Shown here: in pieces, positions 33,774 to 42,245 of the stretch
Position numbering within the stretch: position 1 is the first letter of the stretch
Layout: every line of letters starts with the position of its first letter
NCBI RefSeq assembly: GCF_001424385.1
Contig: NZ_LMPO01000009.1
Location: 19,624 to 83,623 of the forward strand
DNA from: Curtobacterium sp. Leaf183
GTDB lineage: Bacteria; Actinomycetota; Actinomycetes; Actinomycetales; Microbacteriaceae
Reading direction: 5' to 3'
DNA length: 64,000 bases
Notes under the pieces: model-generated
Told to the model about the DNA's origin: nothing
Databases searched by the model: none
The model's input: only the letters and a program-made list of their open reading frames with translations
Position numbers and translations under genes: made by a program

Positions 33774-34214
33774 ATGGCTGACCCGCAGCGCGCACGCAAG
33801 ATGGCGGACCGCATCAAGGAAGTCGTCGCTCGTCGGATCGACAAGGGGCTGCGCGACCCGCGCCTCGGGTTCGTGACCATCACCGACGTCCGCGTCACCG
33901 GCGACCTGCAGCACGCGTCGGTCTTCTACACCGTCTACGGTTCCGACGAAGAACGCGCCGACTCCGCCGCGGCGCTCAAGGCCGCGACCGGCCTGCTCCG
34001 CACCGAGGTCGGCAAGAACATCACGGCGCGGCTCACCCCGTCGCTCGAGTTCATCGCCGACGCCCTGCCGGACACCTCGGCACACCTCGAGGACCTGCTG
34101 GCCCAGGCGAAGATGCGTGACGAGCAGGTCCGCAGTGCCGCAACCGGAGCGACCTACGCCGGCGACGCCGACCCGTACAAGCACGACGACGACGAGGCAG
34201 CGGACTCGGCCTAG
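33774..34214 (+). CDS. rbfA: ribosome-binding factor A
   Basis: KH-fold 30S maturation factor of 146 residues that binds near the 5' end of 16S rRNA. Characteristic features are the N-terminal RARKMADRIKEVVARRI, the strand DPRLGFVTITDVRVTGDLQH and YTVYGSDEERA, and the helix FIADALPDTSAHLEDLL. A charged, probably disordered tail (KHDDDEAADSA) ends the protein. ATG 33774 has CCAGGAGG upstream. Its TAG stop shares the four bases CTAG with the stop of mutY on the other strand. It is the usual last gene of the nusA-infB cluster. Confidence 0.95.
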   Translation: MADPQRARKMADRIKEVVARRIDKGLRDPRLGFVTITDVRVTGDLQHASVFYTVYGSDEERADSAAALKAATGLLRTEVGKNITARLTPSLEFIADALPDTSAHLEDLLAQAKMRDEQVRSAATGATYAGDADPYKHDDDEAADSA

Positions 34215-35215
34215 TCGTCGCCGCCGGGCAGTTGGTAGCCGCTCGCGTCGTCACCGACGGCGAGACCGTCGCGGAGGAGCGACGCGAGCGCGCGGGCCAG
34301 CTGGTCGGCGTCCGGCCAGACCATCGCGACCTCAGCGGGGGTGACGGGGACGTCGCTCGCGCGGAGTTCTGCCATCACCAGGCCCCGGACCTGCCGGTCA
34401 CTGCCGGCGAACTTCGCCTGCTTCGGCGCACGGGGACCGTCGTGCTCCGGGTAGCCGGCGGCTCGCCAAGCGCACCGGTCGGCGATGGGACACGCGTCGC
34501 ACGCGGGGGAGCGGGCGACGCAGACCAGCGCGCCGAGCTCCATCACGGCGGCGTTGGTCGCGGCCGCCTCGTCACGGTCCTCCGGGAGGACCGAGGCCAT
34601 CAGCGGCAGGTCCCGCTTCGCGTTCGCCGGGCCCGGCTCGCCCTCCCCGAGCAGCGCCCGGGCGAGCACCCGTCGCACGTTGACGTCGACGACCGGGTGC
34701 CGGTCGCCGTAGGCGAAGACGGCGACCGCCCGCGCGGTGTAGTCGCCGATGCCAGGCAGTGCGAGGAGTGCGTCGACGTCCCGCGGCACGACGTTGTCGT
34801 GCTGCTCGGCGATCACCGTGGCCGCCGCGTGCAGCGCGAGCGCCCGTCTCGGGTAGCCGAGCCGGTCCCATGCCCGGACCGCGTCGGACGGAGGCGAGTC
34901 CGCGAGGTCGCGAGGCGTCGGCCACCGGGTGAGCCACGCCTCCAGGCGGGGGACCACGCGCGCGACCTGCGTCTGCTGCAGCATGATCTCGCTGACCAGC
35001 GTGCCCCAGGCGGGGAACCCGGAGCGGCGCCAGGGCAGGTCCCGCGCCTCGGCGCGGAACCAGGCGACCAACGGTGTGGCGATGTCCGGCAGGTCCGGGT
35101 CCGCAGGGTCGTCCACAGACGGCCGGGGCCCACGCGCCCCGGTTCCGGCGCGATGCGGAGCTTGCGGAGCGTCGTGACGGCCGTGGGCGTGGGGAGAGGC
35201 TCCGCTCGCGTTCAC
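34211..35215 (-). CDS. mutY: A/G-specific adenine glycosylase, short MutY
   Basis: Base-excision repair enzyme that removes adenine paired with 8-oxoguanine. Product of 334 residues. Catalytic Glu in SEIMLQQTQV, helix-hairpin-helix LLALPGIGDYTARAVAVFAY, catalytic Asp in HPVVDVNVRRVLAR, and the [4Fe-4S] pattern C-x6-C-x2-C-x5-C in CVARSPACDACPIADRC are all present. The C-terminal NUDIX-like recognition domain of E. coli MutY is shortened to about 80 residues. GTG 35215 sits 6 nt after a TAGGCT -10 on this strand; GTG 35218 is directly adjacent and cannot be excluded. Convergent with rbfA. Confidence 0.92.
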   Translation of the reverse strand: MNASGASPHAHGRHDAPQAPHRAGTGARGPRPSVDDPADPDLPDIATPLVAWFRAEARDLPWRRSGFPAWGTLVSEIMLQQTQVARVVPRLEAWLTRWPTPRDLADSPPSDAVRAWDRLGYPRRALALHAAATVIAEQHDNVVPRDVDALLALPGIGDYTARAVAVFAYGDRHPVVDVNVRRVLARALLGEGEPGPANAKRDLPLMASVLPEDRDEAAATNAAVMELGALVCVARSPACDACPIADRCAWRAAGYPEHDGPRAPKQAKFAGSDRQVRGLVMAELRASDVPVTPAEVAMVWPDADQLARALASLLRDGLAVGDDASGYQLPGGDD

Positions 35216-35221
35216 CACGAC

Positions 35222-35231
35222 AGCCTACGGT
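35222..35231. promoter_or_regulatory. overlapping divergent -10 elements (mutY / kinase-like gene)
   Basis: On the - strand TAGGCT (35227-35222) is 6 nt from GTG 35215. On the + strand TACGGT (35226-35231) is 6 nt from ATG 35238. The two hexamers share the TA at 35226-35227, so two polymerases cannot occupy the site together. Confidence 0.5.
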
Positions 35232-35237
35232 GGGTGC

Positions 35238-35684
35238 ATGGCACGCTGGGCACCCGAAGAGACGGACACGATGGCCGCGATCGCGAGCGAGGTGATCGCA
35301 CAGGTCGGCACGAACCGCACTGTCATCGGCATCGACGGTCAGGACGGCGTCGACCTCGAGCACGTCGCTGCCGCACTGGTCGCCGGGTTTGAGCAGCACG
35401 GGATCTCGGCGATGGCCGCGGCAGCGCCGTCCGCCGACGTCGACGAGCTCCGCAGCGACCTCGTCGCGCCGTTCCGCAGCACCGGCGCGGGTGACGGTGT
35501 CCTCGTCGTCCACGGGCACGGTGTCCTCGGCGTCGGTGCCCGCGGCCTGTGGCGCTGGTCGATGTGGGTCGAGCAGGAGTCCGGGCGCCTCGAACGACGA
35601 GCCGACGTCAAGATCGCCGCGTCGGCCGTGCTCGACGTCACCGACCCGGAGCACCCGCGACGCGAGTGGAACGACGCCTGCTGA
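35238..35684 (+). CDS. uridine-kinase-like protein with degenerate P-loop
   Basis: Hypothetical product of 148 residues. The N-terminal strand-loop-helix (TVIGIDGQDGVDLEHVAAAL) resembles the P-loop of the uridine kinase/phosphoribulokinase family (IDG-DG-GKT), but the Gly-Lys-Thr/Ser is replaced by Val-Asp-Leu, so ATP binding is doubtful. The rest has VAPFRSTGAGDGVLVVHGHG, like the V-dG-fl segment of such kinases, and RRADVKIAASAVLDVTDPEH. It looks like a shortened, catalytically inactive relative. ATG 35238 has a leaderless -10 TACGGT. truB follows 22 bp after the stop. Function unknown. Confidence 0.7.
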   Translation: MARWAPEETDTMAAIASEVIAQVGTNRTVIGIDGQDGVDLEHVAAALVAGFEQHGISAMAAAAPSADVDELRSDLVAPFRSTGAGDGVLVVHGHGVLGVGARGLWRWSMWVEQESGRLERRADVKIAASAVLDVTDPEHPRREWNDAC

Positions 35685-35694
35685 CCAGCGCTGG

Positions 35695-35700
35695 TATTCT
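35695..35700 (+). promoter_or_regulatory. -10 element of truB (leaderless)
   Basis: TATTCT, 6 nt before GTG 35707. Confidence 0.5.
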
Positions 35701-35706
35701 CCTCGG

Positions 35707-36645
35707 GTGCTCGAAACCGCGCCCGACGGCATCCTCCTGGTCGACAAGCCGCAGGGGATCTCCAGCCACCGGGTGGTCTCGATCGCTCGACGGCGACTCG
35801 GTCTCAAGAAGATCGGTCACGCCGGCACGCTCGACCCGATGGCGACCGGGTTGCTGCTGCTGGGTGCTGGCCCGTCGACGCGCCTGCTGACGCACCTGGT
35901 TGGACTCGGCAAGACCTACACGGCGACGATCCGGCTCGGTGTCGCAACCGACTCGGACGACGCCGACGGCACCCCGGTCGCCGCTGTGGGGGTCGCACAG
36001 GCCGACGTGTCCGACGACGCGGTCGAGCGGGCCGTCGCCGCCCAGCGCGGACCGATCTCGCAGGTCCCCTCGACCGTCAGCGCGATCAAGGTCGACGGAC
36101 GCCGCGCGTACGACCTGGCGCGCAAGGGCGAGGCGGTCACGCTCACCGCCCGGTCCGTCACCGTCTCGCAGTTCGACGTCACCGGTCGGAACGACCGCAC
36201 GGTCACGGTGGACGGCGCCGACACGGCCGTCGTCGACCTGGACGTGGTCGTGTCCTGCTCGTCCGGCACCTACGTGCGGGCGCTCGCCCGTGACGTCGGT
36301 GCCGCGCTGGGGACCGGCGCACACCTGACCGCGCTCCGGCGCACGCTGGTCGGCCCGTTCTCGGTCGCGGACGCCATCGACCTCGAGGACGACGCCGTCG
36401 ACGTCCGCGCCGCACTCCACCGTCCCGCCGACGTCGCCCGGCAGCTCTTCCCGGTCGTCGCGCTCGACGCCGTCGCCGCCAAGGACCTGGCCGACGGCAA
36501 GCGGATCAGCGCGGACCACCCGGACACCGACGGCCCGGTCGCCGCGGTCACCGCGCGGGACGACCGCCTGGTGGGCCTGGTGTCGGTCCGCCGTGGTCTG
36601 CTGCGCGTCATCACGAACTTCCCCACGAACGGAGCCACGGCGTGA
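35707..36645 (+). CDS. truB: tRNA pseudouridine-55 synthase
   Basis: Makes pseudouridine 55 in the T-loop of tRNAs. Product of 312 residues. N-terminal DGILLVDKPQGISSHRVV, catalytic Asp in KIGHAGTLDPMATGLLLL (about residue 44), KTYTATIRLGVATDSDD, SAIKVDGRRAYDLAR and CSSGTYVRALARDVG are all family motifs. A PUA-like C-terminal part follows. GTG 35707 has a TATTCT -10 six bases upstream, suggesting a leaderless mRNA. Its stop overlaps the next small membrane gene. truB followed by ribF downstream is the common bacterial order. Confidence 0.96.
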   Translation: MLETAPDGILLVDKPQGISSHRVVSIARRRLGLKKIGHAGTLDPMATGLLLLGAGPSTRLLTHLVGLGKTYTATIRLGVATDSDDADGTPVAAVGVAQADVSDDAVERAVAAQRGPISQVPSTVSAIKVDGRRAYDLARKGEAVTLTARSVTVSQFDVTGRNDRTVTVDGADTAVVDLDVVVSCSSGTYVRALARDVGAALGTGAHLTALRRTLVGPFSVADAIDLEDDAVDVRAALHRPADVARQLFPVVALDAVAAKDLADGKRISADHPDTDGPVAAVTARDDRLVGLVSVRRGLLRVITNFPTNGATA

Positions 36646-37007
36646 TCGAGTGGTTCATGTGGGTGCAGCTCGTGCTCGCCGTCGTCGTGGGGCTGTTCGC
36701 CGTCGTCGTCGGGTTCGTCGGCTGGAAGCCGAACGACTACACCGTCGGGTCCCTCGTCCTCGTCGAGCTGCTGCTCGTCGCGCAGCTCGTGATCGCACTC
36801 GTGGCACCGGCGGTCGGCAACCCGCCGAAGGGCAACGTGCTCGAGTTCTGGGTCTACGCGGTGTCGGTGCTGCTGGTCCCACCGGCGACCATCGTGTGGG
36901 CGCTCGTCGACCGCACCCGGTGGAGCACCGTGGTGCTCGGAGCCGGTGCATTCACGGTCGCGGTGATGGTCTACCGCATGTACCAGATCTGGTTCGCGCT
37001 GAACTGA
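36642..37007 (+). CDS. small four-helix membrane protein
   Basis: Product of 121 residues with four hydrophobic helices: about 5-27, 35-57, 67-89 and 97-116. No recognised catalytic residues. GTG 36642 overlaps the truB stop by 4 bp, so translation is coupled to truB. Between helices 1 and 2 is GWKPNDYTVGS, which I recall as frequent in small actinobacterial membrane proteins of unknown role encoded near truB/ribF; that is memory, not a search result. Confidence 0.8.
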   Translation: MIEWFMWVQLVLAVVVGLFAVVVGFVGWKPNDYTVGSLVLVELLLVAQLVIALVAPAVGNPPKGNVLEFWVYAVSVLLVPPATIVWALVDRTRWSTVVLGAGAFTVAVMVYRMYQIWFALN

Positions 37008-37041
37008 CCCGGTTGCGGTCGGTGGTGTCACCGGGCATCGG

Positions 37042-37047
37042 TAGAAT
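37042..37047 (+). promoter_or_regulatory. -10 element of membrane protein gene (leaderless)
   Basis: TAGAAT, 7 nt before ATG 37055; the closest match to a classical TATAAT box in this set. Confidence 0.55.
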
Positions 37048-37054
37048 CGGTGCA

Positions 37055-37501
37055 ATGGCGACCAAGTCCTCCCTCGCGACCGGTGTCGGGCGCGTCCTCA
37101 TCGCCGTCTACGGCATCCTCGCCCTCGCCGCCACCGGTCGCAGCGTGGTGCAGATCGCCGAGAAGTTCTCCTTTGCTCCGTTCTCCTACACGCTCAGTGC
37201 CGTTGCCGCGGTCGTCTACATCGTCGCGATGATCGCCCTGATCGTGCCCGGTCGGTTCTGGTACCGCGTGGCATGCGTGACCATCGTGTTCGAGATGACC
37301 GGTGTCCTGGTGATCGGCACGCTCTCGCTCTTCGACCGGCAGCTGTTCCCCGACCTGACGATCTGGTCCTACTACGGCCTGGGCTACGCCTTCGCGCCGC
37401 TCGTGCTGCCCATCGCCGGCCTCTGGTGGCTCCGCAAGCACCACCGCACCGCCGGAGCGCCCGTCACCCAGTCCGAGCCCGCCGCTGCGGCCGGCGAGTA
37501 G
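37055..37501 (+). CDS. four-helix membrane protein
   Basis: Product of 148 residues with four membrane helices (about 8-28, 44-67, 74-93, 108-127) and a short Ala-rich polar tail. The loop DRQLFPDLTIWSYYGLGY between helices 3 and 4 resembles actinobacterial integral membrane proteins of unknown function. ATG 37055 follows a TAGAAT -10 by 7 nt. ribF begins 13 bp after the stop with its own ribosome binding site, so the two are probably co-transcribed. Confidence 0.8.
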   Translation: MATKSSLATGVGRVLIAVYGILALAATGRSVVQIAEKFSFAPFSYTLSAVAAVVYIVAMIALIVPGRFWYRVACVTIVFEMTGVLVIGTLSLFDRQLFPDLTIWSYYGLGYAFAPLVLPIAGLWWLRKHHRTAGAPVTQSEPAAAAGE

Positions 37502-37514
37502 ACGGGGGAGCAGC

Positions 37515-38477
37515 ATGCAGTACTACGAGGACGTCGCGGACGTCGCACAGGGGTTCGGCCCGAGCGCGGTCACCATCGGCAAGTTCGACGGCGTGCACGT
37601 CGGGCACCGCGCCGTGATCGCGCACCTCGAACAGGCCGCCGCCCGACAGGGGCTCGTGTCGACCGTGGTCACGTTCGACCGGCACCCGCTCACCGTGATC
37701 GACCCTGACAAGGTCCCGCCGGCGCTGACCAGCATCGCGCAGCGCCGTGAACTGCTCGAGGCCGTCGGCGTCGACGCCACGCTCCTGCTGCGCTTCGACG
37801 AGGAACTGCAGTCCTGGTCGCCCGAGCAGTTCGTGTCCCGCATCCTCGTCGACACCCTGAACGCACGACTCGTCTTCGTCGGCAGCGACTTCCGGTTCGG
37901 CGCGAAGGGCATCGGCGACGTGGCGCTGTTGCGGGTGCTGGGTGCGCAGCACGGCTTCGCGGTCGAGCTCATCGACGACGTCGACCTCGTCGACGACGTC
38001 CGGCCGGACGGGGAACGCCGGGTGTCCTCCACGTGGATCCGCGAGCTGCTCGGCGACGGCCGGGTCGCCGAGGCGGCGCGTCTGCTCGGGCGTGAGCACG
38101 CCGTCCGCAGCACCGTGGTGCACGGCAACCAGCGGGGTCGCGCGATGGGCTACCCGACGGCGAACCTCGACCCGGCGTGCGAGGGCTTCGTCCCTGCCGA
38201 CGGCGTGTACGCCGCGCGGGTGCTGCACCACGGCAGGACCTACCCGGCGGCCGTGTCGGTCGGCAACAACCCGACCTTCGAGGGCGTGCCGGCGAAGCAG
38301 ATCGAGGCGCACCTGCTCGACGTCGACATCGACCTATACGACGACACCATCTCGGTGCTCTTCGTCTCGTACGTGCGCGGCATGGTCAAGTTCTCGTCGA
38401 TGGACGAACTCGCTGCGCAGATGCGGCAGGACGACCTCGACATCCGTCTCCTGCTCGGGATGGCCACGGCGGTCTGA
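37515..38477 (+). CDS. ribF: bifunctional riboflavin kinase / FAD synthetase
   Basis: Makes FMN from riboflavin and FAD from FMN. Product of 320 residues. The N-terminal nucleotidyltransferase domain has TIGKFDGVHVGHRAVI (HxGH-like motif, about 18-33) and VFVGSDFRFGAKGIGD. The C-terminal kinase domain has GRAMGYPTANLDP (about 210) and GVYAARV. ATG 37515 has GGGGGAGC upstream. A bidirectional hairpin separates it from the convergent DUF349 gene. Confidence 0.96.
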   Translation: MQYYEDVADVAQGFGPSAVTIGKFDGVHVGHRAVIAHLEQAAARQGLVSTVVTFDRHPLTVIDPDKVPPALTSIAQRRELLEAVGVDATLLLRFDEELQSWSPEQFVSRILVDTLNARLVFVGSDFRFGAKGIGDVALLRVLGAQHGFAVELIDDVDLVDDVRPDGERRVSSTWIRELLGDGRVAEAARLLGREHAVRSTVVHGNQRGRAMGYPTANLDPACEGFVPADGVYAARVLHHGRTYPAAVSVGNNPTFEGVPAKQIEAHLLDVDIDLYDDTISVLFVSYVRGMVKFSSMDELAAQMRQDDLDIRLLLGMATAV

Positions 38478-38500
38478 GGGCCGGCAGCCTGAACACGACC

Positions 38501-38532
38501 GTGCCCTCGTGACCGGACGGTCACGAGGGCAC
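38501..38532. terminator. bidirectional terminator between ribF and the DUF349 gene
   Basis: Perfect 15-bp arms, 38501-38515 and 38518-38532, around a GA dinucleotide. It lies between convergent genes and could serve both. Confidence 0.85.
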
Positions 38533-38552
38533 GGAATGAGATCGTTCGTCGA

Positions 38553-39809
38553 TCAGCTGCCGAGGGCGTCCAACCAGATCTTGCGCGCGTCGAGGGCTTC
38601 CTGCGCGTCCTTGATCTTGCGGGAGTCACCGGAGGCCCGAGCGGACTCGAGTTCGGCTTCGAGCTTGCCGATCGCGTCTTCGAGCTGACTCGCCAGACCC
38701 GTGGTGCGGGCCTTGCGCTCCGGGTTCGACTCACGCCAGTGCGCGTCCTCGAGGCTGCGGACGTGGTCCTCGACCGCACGCAGACGGTCCTCGATGCGGC
38801 GGACGTCATTGCGCGGGACACGACCGACCTCGTCCCAGCGGCGCTGGATGTCGGTGAGCGTCCTGCGCGCGGCCACCCGGTCGCGCTGCTGCAGGAGCGG
38901 CTCGGCTTCGACGAGGAGGGCCTGCTTGGCCTCGAGGTTGACCGAGTACTCCTCGTCCTCGGCAGCGCTCTCGGCGTGCCGCTGCTCGAACAGCACGTCA
39001 CCCGCGGCCTTGAAGCGCGCCCAGAGTGCGTCGTCGTGGCGCTTGCCGGCGCGTCCGGCCTGCTTCCAGTCGTCGAGGAGCTGCCGGTAGGTGGGGATGG
39101 CGTCGGAACCGCGGGGTGCGAGTGCCTCGGCCTGCTGGACCAGTTCCTGCTTGCGCGTCCGCGCGTCGCGGTGCTGGGCGTCGAGCTCCGAGTAGAACGC
39201 GCGACGGTGCTGGTCGACGGTCGACCGGGCGGACCGGAAGCGCTTCCAGAGTTCGTTGGCGTCGTTCTTGGGGATGCGCGGGCCGTCGTGCTGGTGCTGC
39301 TGCCAGCGCGCGAAGACGTCGTCGAGCTGCGCGGTGATCTGCTTCCACTGGGCGCGAGCAGGGTCGACCGCAGCCAGGGCTTCGGCTTCCTCGACCAAGC
39401 CCGTCCGGAACGCCAGCGCGTCGGTCAGGGCCTGCTTGGCCTGTTCTTCCTGCTCCTTGGTGAGTGAACCGAGCTGCTCGGACAGGACCGCGACACGGTC
39501 TTCGAGCGACTTGATGTCACCGACGACCCGGGCTTCACCGACCAGGGCCGTCAGGTGCTCGACCGTGCGGGCGACGTCGTTCGCCGAGGCGCCACGTTGC
39601 ACACGCTGCTCGGCGATCTTCACCTGGCCCTCGAGGTCGGCGTACTTGCGCGCGAAGTAGGCGAGGGCCTCGTCGGCGGTGGCATCCGGGTACTCGCCCA
39701 CGACACGTTCGGTGTCCTGGTACCGGACGTACACGGTGCCGTCATCGTCGACCCGCCCCCAGGTCGTTGCTTCGTCAGATCCCACAGGTCTCGCCTCGAT
39801 CGTGGTCAT
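38553..39809 (-). CDS. DUF349 coiled-coil protein
   Basis: Product of 418 residues, almost entirely helical and charged, with several DUF349 repeats recognisable by a Trp-containing pattern: AQWKQITAQLDDVFARWQQH, LDDWKQAGRAGKRHDDALWA and RRWDEVGRVPRNDVRRIEDR. No membrane segment or catalytic motif. DUF349 proteins are common in actinobacteria; roles are poorly defined. ATG 39809 is supported by the product start TTIEARPVGSDEATTWG. A TAGGGT hexamer on the same strand (about 39849-39854) may be its -10. The gene converges on ribF. Confidence 0.88.
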   Translation of the reverse strand: MTTIEARPVGSDEATTWGRVDDDGTVYVRYQDTERVVGEYPDATADEALAYFARKYADLEGQVKIAEQRVQRGASANDVARTVEHLTALVGEARVVGDIKSLEDRVAVLSEQLGSLTKEQEEQAKQALTDALAFRTGLVEEAEALAAVDPARAQWKQITAQLDDVFARWQQHQHDGPRIPKNDANELWKRFRSARSTVDQHRRAFYSELDAQHRDARTRKQELVQQAEALAPRGSDAIPTYRQLLDDWKQAGRAGKRHDDALWARFKAAGDVLFEQRHAESAAEDEEYSVNLEAKQALLVEAEPLLQQRDRVAARRTLTDIQRRWDEVGRVPRNDVRRIEDRLRAVEDHVRSLEDAHWRESNPERKARTTGLASQLEDAIGKLEAELESARASGDSRKIKDAQEALDARKIWLDALGS

Positions 39810-39896
39810 GCATCACCGACGTCACCGTCGGCACGGTCAGGAAGCCACCCTATTGCAACTGCGGGCTGCGCGACCCGCCGGTGCGGAGACTGTGGA

Positions 39897-40721
39897 CTAC
39901 TGCTGGCGCTCGATCGTGGCGCCGGTGATGGTGGTCGCCACCTCCGGGGCACCCGTGCCGTCCTGGCCGGCGTCCGTGATGCCCTTCGAGGTGATCTCGC
40001 GCTGCAGGTCGTCCAGGCCGCTGGTGACCTTGCCGACGACCGTGTACCCGCCCGTGGAACCGTCGAGCGTCGTGTCGCCGTAGACGATGAAGAACTGCGT
40101 CGACTGCGAGTACGTCGAGGAGCTCCGCGCGACGGCGATCGTGCCCTTCGGGTACACGTCATCGCTCGGCGTGTTCTCGATCGGGCCGTACTCGAAGCCG
40201 GCGTCACCGGTGCCGTCGCCGTTCGCCGAACCGCACTGCAGGAACTTGAAGTCCGCGCTGTCGGCGAGCCGGTGGCACTTCGTGCCCTCGTAGAACTGCT
40301 TGCGGATCAGGTCGATCTCGACGCTGGCCGCCTGGGGAGCGGCCTTGCCGTCGAGCTCGATCCCGAGATCGACGTCCTTGTTGAGGGTGAGCGTGCCCGT
40401 CCAGGTGCTGTCCTTCGCGATGGACGCGCTCGGCACGTCGCCGGTGTTCGCGGGCGTGGCGCTCGAGGACGGCGTGGGGGAGGCGCTGGCACTCGCACTC
40501 GCACTGGCACTCGCGTCGGCGTCGTGCGACGGGCGGGAGCCGGCGAAGGCCAGCTGCGAGCCGGTCGCGAGGGCGGCGACCACGACGAGCGCACCGACAC
40601 CGAACAGGTCGTCCCGCACCCGACGGCGCCGCTGCCGGTCGTGCAGTCCCTGCCGTGCTTCGTACAGTCGGAGCCGCTCGCGCGCCTCGCGGTCCTCGCG
40701 CGCCTGGTTCTTCGGTGCCAC
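39897..40721 (-). CDS. membrane-anchored cyclophilin-type peptidyl-prolyl isomerase
   Basis: Product of 274 residues. A basic cytoplasmic N-terminus (residues 1-45) is followed by one membrane helix ([20 protein letters not shown]) and a Ser/Ala/Pro-rich linker. The outer cyclophilin domain (about 115-274) has [46 protein letters not shown] and [14 protein letters not shown], which matches the Micrococcales cyclophilin type with a divergent active site (CHRL in place of FHRV). GTG 40721 was chosen from the basic, RBS-preceded start; the frame is open far upstream on a shadow of rarA. A second exported PPIase, the FKBP at 20557, is in the same window. Confidence 0.9.
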   Translation of the reverse strand: MAPKNQAREDREARERLRLYEARQGLHDRQRRRRVRDDLFGVGALVVVAALATGSQLAFAGSRPSHDADASASASASASASPTPSSSATPANTGDVPSASIAKDSTWTGTLTLNKDVDLGIELDGKAAPQAASVEIDLIRKQFYEGTKCHRLADSADFKFLQCGSANGDGTGDAGFEYGPIENTPSDDVYPKGTIAVARSSSTYSQSTQFFIVYGDTTLDGSTGGYTVVGKVTSGLDDLQREITSKGITDAGQDGTGAPEVATTITGATIERQQ

Positions 40722-40757
40722 GGTGCTGGTCTGCCCTCTCGTCGCAGTGTGCCTGCG

Positions 40758-40763
40758 AGCGTA
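40758..40763 (-). promoter_or_regulatory. -10 element of the cyclophilin gene
   Basis: TACGCT on the - strand, about 36 nt before GTG 40721, leaving room for a leader with a purine-rich ribosome binding site. Divergent from the rarA promoter. Confidence 0.4.
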
Positions 40764-40802
40764 TCGGACCGCGCCGATGGATCCGGTGTCGGTCTCCGCG
40801 CC

Positions 40803-40808
40803 TACGAT
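40803..40808 (+). promoter_or_regulatory. -10 element of rarA (leaderless)
   Basis: TACGAT, 7 nt before ATG 40816. Confidence 0.5.
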
Positions 40809-40815
40809 TGACGCC

Positions 40816-42189
40816 ATGGCATCGGATCGATCGGGCATGACGGCGCCCACGACCGGCGGGCGTACCGGACTGTCGCAGGGGTCCGTGCCGCTGGCGGTCC
40901 GGATGCGACCGACGAGTCTCGCCGAGGTCGCCGGACAGCAGCACCTGCTCGGTCGCGGCTCGCCGCTCGTGCAGCTCGCGACGGGCACCCGTGAGAACCC
41001 CGGGGGCGTGTCCGTGATCCTCTGGGGACCGCCGGGCACCGGCAAGACGACCCTGGCCCAGGCCATCGCCCGGCAGTCGGGCCGTGAGTTCGTCGAGCTC
41101 TCCGCCGTGACGGCCGGCGTCAAGGACGTGCGCGAGGTCATGGAGAAGGCCCTCACGCACCGCGACCTGTACGGGGCCACCACGGTGCTGTTCCTCGACG
41201 AGATCCACCGGTTCAGCAAGGCCCAGCAGGACGCCCTGCTCCCCGGTGTCGAGAACGGCTGGGTGATCCTCATCGCAGCGACCACCGAGAACCCGTCGTT
41301 CTCGGTGATCTCGCCGCTGCTGTCGCGGTCCCTCCTGCTGACGCTCAAGCCCCTGACCGATGCCGACCTCGGCATGCTCGTCGACCGCGCGGTCGAGGAC
41401 CCGCGCGGTCTCGGTGGCTCCGTGGTCCTGGGTGACGAAGCCCGCGCGGCCATCGTGCGCCTCGCCTCGGGAGACGCCCGCCGCGCGCTGACCGCGCTCG
41501 AAGCCGCGGCCGCCTCCGCCGGGGCGGCGCAGGAGGACGACGACGACGGCGTGCCGGTCGTCGACGCCGACACCGTGGCCGCTGCCGTGGATCGCGCGCT
41601 GCTGCGTTACGACCGACAGGGCGACGAGCACTACGACGTCATCAGTGCGTTCATCAAGTCCGTCCGGGGCAGCGACGTCGATGCCGCGCTGCACTACCTG
41701 GCCCGGATGATCGAGGCGGGCGAGGACCCCCGCTTCATCGCGCGACGCATCATCATCTCGGCGTCCGAGGACATCGGGATGGCGGATCCCCAGGCCCTGC
41801 CCATCGCGGTCGCCGCGGCCCAGGCCGTCCAGCTGATCGGCATGCCCGAGGGGCGCATCCCGCTCGCCGAGGCGGTCGTCTACCTGGCGACCGCGCCGAA
41901 GTCGAACGCGGCGTACAACGGCGTCAACCAGGCCATGGCCGACGTCAAGGCCGGTCGCATGGGCGTGGTGCCGAACCACCTGCGCGACGCCCACTACGCC
42001 GGAGCCAAGCGCCTCGGCCACGGCAAGGGCTACGTGTACTCGCACGACGCCGAACACGGCGTCGCCGAGCAGCAGTACCTGCCCGACGCGCTCGAGGGTA
42101 CCGAGTACTACACGCCGACCACGAACGGCTTCGAGCGAGAGGTCGGCCCGCGGCTCGACCGCCTGCGGAGGATCACCCGCGGCGAGTGA
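40816..42189 (+). CDS. rarA: replication-associated recombination protein A (RarA/MgsA AAA+ ATPase)
   Basis: AAA+ ATPase acting at stalled replication forks. Product of 457 residues. N-terminal [20 protein letters not shown], Walker A in [12 protein letters not shown] (about 74-85), Walker B in [20 protein letters not shown] (about 131), sensor 1 in [11 protein letters not shown], and the C-terminal tetramerisation region with [12 protein letters not shown] and [12 protein letters not shown] are present. ATG 40816 has a TACGAT -10 seven bases upstream; ATG 40840 is an alternative start. It lies upstream of rpsD and alaS, as in other actinobacteria. Confidence 0.95.
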   Translation: MASDRSGMTAPTTGGRTGLSQGSVPLAVRMRPTSLAEVAGQQHLLGRGSPLVQLATGTRENPGGVSVILWGPPGTGKTTLAQAIARQSGREFVELSAVTAGVKDVREVMEKALTHRDLYGATTVLFLDEIHRFSKAQQDALLPGVENGWVILIAATTENPSFSVISPLLSRSLLLTLKPLTDADLGMLVDRAVEDPRGLGGSVVLGDEARAAIVRLASGDARRALTALEAAAASAGAAQEDDDDGVPVVDADTVAAAVDRALLRYDRQGDEHYDVISAFIKSVRGSDVDAALHYLARMIEAGEDPRFIARRIIISASEDIGMADPQALPIAVAAAQAVQLIGMPEGRIPLAEAVVYLATAPKSNAAYNGVNQAMADVKAGRMGVVPNHLRDAHYAGAKRLGHGKGYVYSHDAEHGVAEQQYLPDALEGTEYYTPTTNGFEREVGPRLDRLRRITRGE

Positions 42190-42221
42190 GCGCGGTGCTT
42201 GGGGGCCCGGCGGAACCCTGC

Positions 42222-42227
42222 TATCGT
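42222..42227 (+). promoter_or_regulatory. -10 element of rpsD
   Basis: TATCGT, about 210 nt before GTG 42437. It would give an unusually long, structured leader. Confidence 0.4.
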
Positions 42228-42245
42228 TGACGGGCCTACGTCCTG

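Noticed and set aside
30814-33795. 993-residue open frame on the - strand over infB
   Set aside because: Low-complexity shadow; infB on the + strand has every IF-2 motif.
34232-35392. 386-residue + strand frame opposite mutY
   Set aside because: Arg/Gly-rich shadow; the - strand frame has the MutY catalytic and iron-sulfur motifs.
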